64,000 bases of DNA from Nonomuraea turcica (GTDB lineage Bacteria > Actinomycetota > Actinomycetes > Streptosporangiales > Streptosporangiaceae), in contig NZ_JAUZQF010000014.1 in the NCBI RefSeq assembly GCF_030718205.1, positions 62,001-126,000 of the forward strand. Reading direction: 5' to 3'. How positions within the stretch are numbered: position 1 is the stretch's first letter; each line of letters begins with the position of its first letter. Under the pieces are notes generated by a model, which worked only from the letters and a program-made list of their open reading frames with translations, had not been told where the DNA came from and made no database searches. Made by a program: the position numbers and the translations under genes. Below, piece after piece: positions 60,214 through 64,000 of the stretch.

Positions 60214-61100
60214 CGCGCCCGCTGCTCAGCCGCATCGCCGAGACGCTCTACTGGATCGGCAGGTACGTCGAGCGTGCCGACGACACCGCCCGGCTCCTCG
60301 ACGTGTCCGTGCACCGCATGCTCGACGAGCCCGAGACCAACCACTCCCTCTACGCGGTGCTCGGTCTCAGCCCCGCTGCTCCCGCCAGTCCCCAGGCGGT
60401 CATCCGGCGCCTGGCCTACGACCTGGACGAGCCCGCCTCGATCGCCTCCTCCGTCAGGTCCGCCAGGGACAGCGCGCGCGGCGTGCGCGAGGTGCTGTCC
60501 AGCGAGGTGTGGGAGTGCCTCAACGTCACCTGGCACCATCTGTCCAAGCTGGAGACGCTGCCCCCGCATGCCTGCCTGGCGTTCGTCCGCGAGCGGGCCG
60601 CCCTGTTCTTCGGTCTCGCCGACGCCACCATGAGCAGGGACGACTGCTGGCGCTTCATCGTGCTCGGTCGCAGCCTCGAACGCGTCGACATGACCACCCG
60701 GCTCCTGGCCGTTCACCTGGCCAGCGACTGGCGGCTGCTGCTGCAGGCCAGCGGCGCCGACGAGTCGTTCACCAGGACGCACGGCGCCCGGGACAGCGCG
60801 GTGCTGGAGTTCCTGCTGCTCGACCGGCTCTTCCCGCGCTCGGTCGTCTACTCGCTGCTGACCGCGGAGAAGTGCCTGCGGGCGCTCGCCCCCGACACGG
60901 CCAGGGCCGGGGTGGCCGACTCCGCGCAGGCCGCGATCGGGCGGGTGCGCGCCGGGCTCGAGTACAGCGACCTGGACGAGCTCAGCGACCGGCTGCCGGA
61001 GCTGCTCGGCACCCTCCAGGAGGCGTGCGCGGCCGCGGGCGAAGCGATCACGAAGCGGTTCTTCCAGCACAGGGAGGCGATGGCATGGGTTGGCGCGTGA
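60210..61100 (+). CDS. Alpha-E domain protein
   Basis: A 296-residue all-helical protein of the alpha-E family: start MTRPLLSRIAETLYWIGRYV, then ERADDTARLLDV, a middle helix VLGRSLERVDMTTRLLAVHL, and SLLTAEKCLRALAP. The Arg/Glu-rich helices give the family its name. ATG 60210 overlaps the ATP-grasp stop (ATGA). Alpha-E proteins always accompany circularly permuted ATP-grasp and transglutaminase-like genes and are thought to form a complex or substrate with them; no activity is established. Confidence 0.92.
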   Translation: MTRPLLSRIAETLYWIGRYVERADDTARLLDVSVHRMLDEPETNHSLYAVLGLSPAAPASPQAVIRRLAYDLDEPASIASSVRSARDSARGVREVLSSEVWECLNVTWHHLSKLETLPPHACLAFVRERAALFFGLADATMSRDDCWRFIVLGRSLERVDMTTRLLAVHLASDWRLLLQASGADESFTRTHGARDSAVLEFLLLDRLFPRSVVYSLLTAEKCLRALAPDTARAGVADSAQAAIGRVRAGLEYSDLDELSDRLPELLGTLQEACAAAGEAITKRFFQHREAMAWVGA

Positions 61101-61900
61101 AGGTCTCCCACGTGACGCACGTGGAGTACGACGGTGAGGCGCACTCCTCCTACAACGAGCTCAGGATGACGCCCGCCCACGGCGTGTTGTCCAGCCGCGT
61201 CAAAGTGACCCCGGCCGTGCCGACCTACTCGTACGAGGACTACTGGGGCACCACGGTGACGGCGTTCGACGTGCCCGAGCCGCACCGGTCGCTGACCGTC
61301 GAGGCCGTCAGCAGGGTGGAGACGAGCGGGCCGCGTACGCCGAAGGTCTCCGTCACGCTGGCCCATCCGTCGATGGAGGAGCTGCTGCGGCGCACCCCGA
61401 TGACCGCCGTGAACGCCGACCTGGACGAGCTGGCCAAGATGCAGGCGCTGGGCCGCGATCCGCACGAGACGGCCGAGGCGATCTGTGAGCTGGTCGCGGC
61501 CCGGGTGGAGTACATGCCCGGTTCGACCGGCGTGCAGACCTCCGCGCAGGAGGCGTGGGACCTGGGCAAGGGCGTCTGCCAGGACATGGCGCACCTCACC
61601 GCGGGGCTGCTGCGGGCCGCCGGGCTGCCGGCCCGGTACGTCTCGGGCTACCTGCATCCGCGGCCGACCGCCGGGATCGGCGAGCCCGTCGCGGGGCAGA
61701 GCCACGCGTGGGTGGAGTACTGGGCGGGGGAGTGGCTGCCGCTCGATCCCACCAACCGGACGTACGTGGGGGAGGCGCACGTGGTGGTGGCCCGGGGGCG
61801 GGACTATTCGGACGTGCCGCCGCTCAAGGGCATCTACCAGGGGCCGCCGGGGAGCCGCCAGGAGATCACGGTGACCGTCACGCGGCTGGGGCCCGCCTAG
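61085..61900 (+). CDS. Transglutaminase-like cysteine protease/peptidase
   Basis: A 271-residue enzyme with an N-terminal beta domain of the bacterial transglutaminase N type (KVSHVTHVEYDGEAHSSYNE) and the catalytic core: Cys in DLGKGVCQDMAHLTAGLLRA, His in GQSHAWVEYWAG, Asp in LDPTNRTYVGEAH. It probably cuts or ligates peptide bonds made or recognised by the ATP-grasp partner. ATG 61085 overlaps the alpha-E end by 16 bp, so the three genes are one operon. Confidence 0.93.
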   Translation: MGWRVKVSHVTHVEYDGEAHSSYNELRMTPAHGVLSSRVKVTPAVPTYSYEDYWGTTVTAFDVPEPHRSLTVEAVSRVETSGPRTPKVSVTLAHPSMEELLRRTPMTAVNADLDELAKMQALGRDPHETAEAICELVAARVEYMPGSTGVQTSAQEAWDLGKGVCQDMAHLTAGLLRAAGLPARYVSGYLHPRPTAGIGEPVAGQSHAWVEYWAGEWLPLDPTNRTYVGEAHVVVARGRDYSDVPPLKGIYQGPPGSRQEITVTVTRLGPA

Positions 61901-62018
61901 GGTATGAACTGTTGCCGGCGCTCGCCGCTTCCCGGATGGTCCGGTACAGGCTCACGAGCACCTCGGCGTTGCTGACGGTGCGGTCGTCCGGTGGCCGGCC
62001 GGGCTCGGTGAACCGTTG

Positions 62019-62774
62019 CTACACGCCAGAGGCGTGTGCGAGTACAACGGCGAGCGGGACGACCATGGCGGCGAGGAGGATCGCCTTGATCACCTTCTCT
62101 CCGCTGAGCCACTTCAGATCCCAGCCGTGCTCGCCGTCGTAGCGCAGGTTGGCCAACGTCATCAGCGACCGGCCGGCTGCGAACCCGAGCCCGGCGCCCA
62201 GCGCCGCCCAGGGCGAGGCGAGCAGGACGACGCAGAGCGCGAGGAGGTGCGGCAGGCCGCTGGGGACGTAGGTCCGCATGCCCGTGCCCATCTCGAAGCC
62301 GAACTGCAACGGCCCGAAGAACGGACCGTGCCGGGTGACGTGCTCGGGGACCAGGCGCTTGTTCTCCGGCAGCCAGAACCGCAGAACGCCGAACTCCCTC
62401 GCCGACACGGCGAGCGCGAACACCGCCAGACCGAGCGCCCAGGCTGCGCTCGGCAGCACCAGACGGATCACCGAACCGCCCGTCATCAGGACGAACGCGA
62501 TGGCGACTGCGCCGAGGAACGTGCCCAGGCAGAAGCCGAGCCGAGAAGGAGAAGATCGCCAGACCGGCGAGTTCAGCAGGTACGCCGAGTTACGGCTTCA
62601 AGTGGAGCCGCTGACGGAGAAGCCCGCCGCCGCACCCATCGCCAGCCAGGGCGCCGTCTCCGCGATGCCGCTGCGGTGGAAGGCGGTGGCCACGAGGGAC
62701 AGTGTCGCGATGACCACGGCCAGCGGCAGCGGGTGCCAGAATCGGCGGGTGATCGTGACGTGCCGGCCGACCAT
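62019..62774 (-). pseudogene. Polytopic membrane protein gene interrupted by an in-frame stop/frameshift
   Basis: From ATG 62774 (3 bp after the upstream stop) 58 residues with a hydrophobic helix (PLAVVIATLSLVATAF) run to a TGA at 62598-62600. The same frame reopens and continues as a 4-5-helix protein to 62019 (FLGAVAIAFVLMTGGSVIRL, SAAWALGLAVFALAVSA, ending LAHASGV). Between about 62595 and 62535 a different frame reads LGVPAELAGLAIFSFSARL, which joins well to the LGFCLGTFLG that follows, so two compensating indels are likely. One about 250-residue, six-helix protein seems ancestral. Past the TAG the frame stays open with natural-looking sequence (VSNAEVLVSLYRTIREAAS). Function unknown. 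Confidence 0.62.
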
Positions 62775-62777
62775 GAA

Positions 62778-63296
62778 TCAGGCGACCCGCGCGCGGCAGA
62801 TCGAGTAGATGCCGTTGTCGAATCCATCGGAGCAACGCCAGACCCGCCCGTCCGGGGTCTTCCACTGCCAGGAGTTCCTCTTCGCGCCCGACGGACCGCA
62901 TGCGGTGTAGATGGGGCTGCGGTGCCAGCGCCAGCGGCAGTAACCGCTGCCCCGGTAGTCGAATCCGAAGCAGGCGGCCTGGTAGCCGTTGCCGCTGGTG
63001 TAGGCGCCCTGCGTGTCGCTTTCCTGGGTATAGCCGCTCGGGTAGGAGTCGCTGCAGTTGTCGGCGCCGTACTCGGAGTGCCCGTAGTCGCTGGTGGCCG
63101 CCGACGCCAGCCGGGGACGGTTCAGCGGGCCGAGGGTCAGCGCGGCGGCGCCGATGCCTACGCCGGCGAGGCCGAGCGCCCGGAAGAAGCCGCGCCTGTT
63201 CGACGTGCGGGGTAGTTTGCTCAAGGCCCGCGTGGGCCGCGCCGTGCCGGCGTCGGTCTCCTGCGCGTCGGGGATCGACGAGAACTCCAGCGCCAT
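62778..63296 (-). CDS. Tat-exported cysteine- and tryptophan-rich protein
   Basis: A 172-residue protein. Residues 31-67 form a twin-arginine signal: SNRRGFFRALGLAGVGIGAA, cleaved near ASAA. The mature 105 residues hold six cysteines (81, 109, 120, 133, 155, 167), five tryptophans (122, 124, 143, 145, 153) and many Tyr/Ser/Gly: GYCRWRWHRSPIYTACG, NSWQWKTPDGRVWRCSDGF. Tat export plus six Cys means it probably folds with a cofactor or disulfides before or after transport. Its neighbour is a MauD-like redoxin; in methylamine dehydrogenase, MauD/MauE mature a Tat-exported Cys/Trp-rich light chain. Homology to MauA is not evident. ATG 63296 follows GAAAGGG. Confidence 0.7.
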   Translation of the reverse strand: MALEFSSIPDAQETDAGTARPTRALSKLPRTSNRRGFFRALGLAGVGIGAAALTLGPLNRPRLASAATSDYGHSEYGADNCSDSYPSGYTQESDTQGAYTSGNGYQAACFGFDYRGSGYCRWRWHRSPIYTACGPSGAKRNSWQWKTPDGRVWRCSDGFDNGIYSICRARVA

Positions 63297-63297
63297 C

Positions 63298-63807
63298 TCA
63301 AACCCTTTCCGGTGCGATAGTCAGGCCCCAGTCGGCCAGGGCGGTCGTCACGGCCGAGCCGTTGACCGGCAGGCGCAGGTCGGCCACCCGCCCGTCGGGA
63401 CGCACGAGGAGCACGACAGGCGGGGTGAGGTGGGCGATCTGCGACCAGGCGGCAGGATCCTTGGTGACCGTCAGCGCCTGCGCGGCCGTACCCCAGACCT
63501 CGGGCTCCTCGTAGGTGAGCAGGATGGGCGGTTGCTCCAGCCCGGGCGCGAGCGCCACCAGTTCCATGACGGCCTGGTCGCATGCCGGGCAGCCCAGATC
63601 GGCCGCGAGCACGACGCGCTCGGCCTGGCCGTCGTAGGCCAGCGTCGGGAGCTTCAGCGCGGGGGCCGCGCTCGGGCCGCCCCCGGTGCGGAGGGCCAGG
63701 ACCTCGGCGCGTAACCGGCGCACCTCGCGCAGGGTGGCGGCGAGACCCAGGTAGAGGATGATCAGAGCCGCCCAGGTCACGATCATCAGAGCGGTGTCAG
63801 CCGACAA
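63298..63807 (-). CDS. MauD-like membrane-anchored redoxin
   Basis: A 169-residue protein. It has one N-terminal membrane helix (ALMIVTWAALIILYLGLAAT), a coiled linker, and a thioredoxin-like domain with the redox motif LGCPACDQAVMEL (Cys73, Cys76). The C-terminal part (PPVVLLVRPDGRVADLRLPV) matches MauD/TlpA-type extracytoplasmic thioredoxins. It likely makes or reshuffles disulfides in the Tat-exported protein encoded next. The start is taken as TTG 63807, preceded by AAGGGG with a 7-base spacing; the upstream codons overlap the previous gene. Its stop is 1 bp from the next start. Confidence 0.78.
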   Translation of the reverse strand: MSADTALMIVTWAALIILYLGLAATLREVRRLRAEVLALRTGGGPSAAPALKLPTLAYDGQAERVVLAADLGCPACDQAVMELVALAPGLEQPPILLTYEEPEVWGTAAQALTVTKDPAAWSQIAHLTPPVVLLVRPDGRVADLRLPVNGSAVTTALADWGLTIAPERV

Positions 63808-63818
63808 CGATGAACCCC

Positions 63819-64000
63819 TTACTGCCAGCTCACGTCGATGTCGTCGAGCCACCGCAGCAGGTCGTCGTCACTGACGCTGGCGTGCTCGAAGAACGTGATC
63901 TCCGCGAAGCCGCGCGGCGTGCCCAGCAGATACATGTAGTCTCTGACCCGCTCGCCCTTGGCGTCCGGGTTCTTCTGCGTCCGCCACACCTCGCCGTGCC
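63819..64000 (-). CDS. Unidentified protein, C-terminal end only
   Basis: A reverse-strand frame runs in from the right edge to TAA at 63819-63821. The visible 60 residues read HGEVWRTQKNPDAKGERVRD, then YMYLLGTPRGFAEITFFEHA, then SVSDDDLLRWLDDIDVSWQ. The acidic, tryptophan-ending tail is well formed but I do not recognise the family. It is directly upstream of, and probably in one operon with, the redoxin gene. Confidence 0.65.
   Translation of the reverse strand, partial: HGEVWRTQKNPDAKGERVRDYMYLLGTPRGFAEITFFEHASVSDDDLLRWLDDIDVSWQ

Noticed and set aside
1..64000. tRNA, rRNA, riboswitch or replication-origin features
   Set aside because: I looked for conserved tRNA T-loop and anticodon-arm patterns, rRNA-like stretches and DnaA-box clusters and saw none that I could support by eye; a tRNAscan/Rfam run would settle it.

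Overview
The window is GC-rich DNA with frequent GTG starts, tight ATGA/GTGA gene overlaps, and enzymes typical of mycothiol- and F420-using actinomycetes (a PIG-L deacetylase, a mycothiol-dependent maleylpyruvate isomerase-like protein, a deazaflavin oxidoreductase-like fragment). It fits a chromosomal segment of a soil actinomycete, probably of the Streptosporangiales/Nonomuraea kind. That taxon is an inference from gene content, not a database match.

Layout. 1-1.1 kb: the end of a JetD-type subunit of a Wadjet anti-plasmid system that lies mostly off the left edge. 1.1-6.1 kb: a complete fructose/ribose-type sugar module (PfkB kinase, binding protein, permease, ATPase, LacI regulator) with two abutting LacI operators. 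6.0-20 kb: an AAA ATPase-nuclease fusion, a GH53 galactanase with palindromic operators, XdhC-like and membrane proteins, a very large secreted subtilase with a beta-propeller-like tail and a divergent regulator, a PIG-L deacetylase, a degenerate tyrosine-recombinase-like protein and a TTC38-like protein. 20-26 kb: an intact TetR/flavin monooxygenase pair, then a decaying block (a TetR gene with an internal deletion, a second monooxygenase with two deletions and a frameshift, and an SDR gene with a frameshift and an amber codon).

26-32.6 kb is an accessory patch: HBHA-like protein, alpha/beta hydrolase, RHS-repeat fragment, IS3 transposase remnant, a higBA toxin-antitoxin pair, a 25-bp-stem hairpin, a formyl-THF cyclo-ligase-like gene, and a junction where a truncated TPR gene meets a truncated RCC1 gene. 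32.6-39.1 kb: a maltose-type ABC importer with LacI regulator, divergent from a glycogen-debranching-type glycosidase. 39.1-48.2 kb: an amidase, a complete glutamate-type ABC importer, a second glutamate-type binding protein translationally coupled to a CitB-type response regulator, and a divergent hybrid histidine kinase, which looks like an amino-acid-sensing unit.

48.3-51.7 kb: a small cluster with type VII secretion features (WXG-like proteins with an eight-unit Pro/Thr/Ser repeat, a YbaB-like protein), then an HTH-transmembrane-NBR1-Ig protein and a small secreted protein. 52.3-55.8 kb: an ABC exporter with a NarL-type two-component system. 55.8-58.6 kb: a LuxR-type gene remnant, a secreted protein, the maleylpyruvate isomerase-like protein and a MerR regulator. 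58.7-61.9 kb: the ATP-grasp/alpha-E/transglutaminase triad, probably from a leaderless promoter. 62.0-64.0 kb: the end of a reverse-strand operon with a Tat-exported Cys/Trp-rich protein, a MauD-like membrane-anchored redoxin and a damaged membrane-protein gene. This resembles the logic of methylamine dehydrogenase maturation but is not a recognised mau cluster, and it is the best candidate here for an undescribed system.
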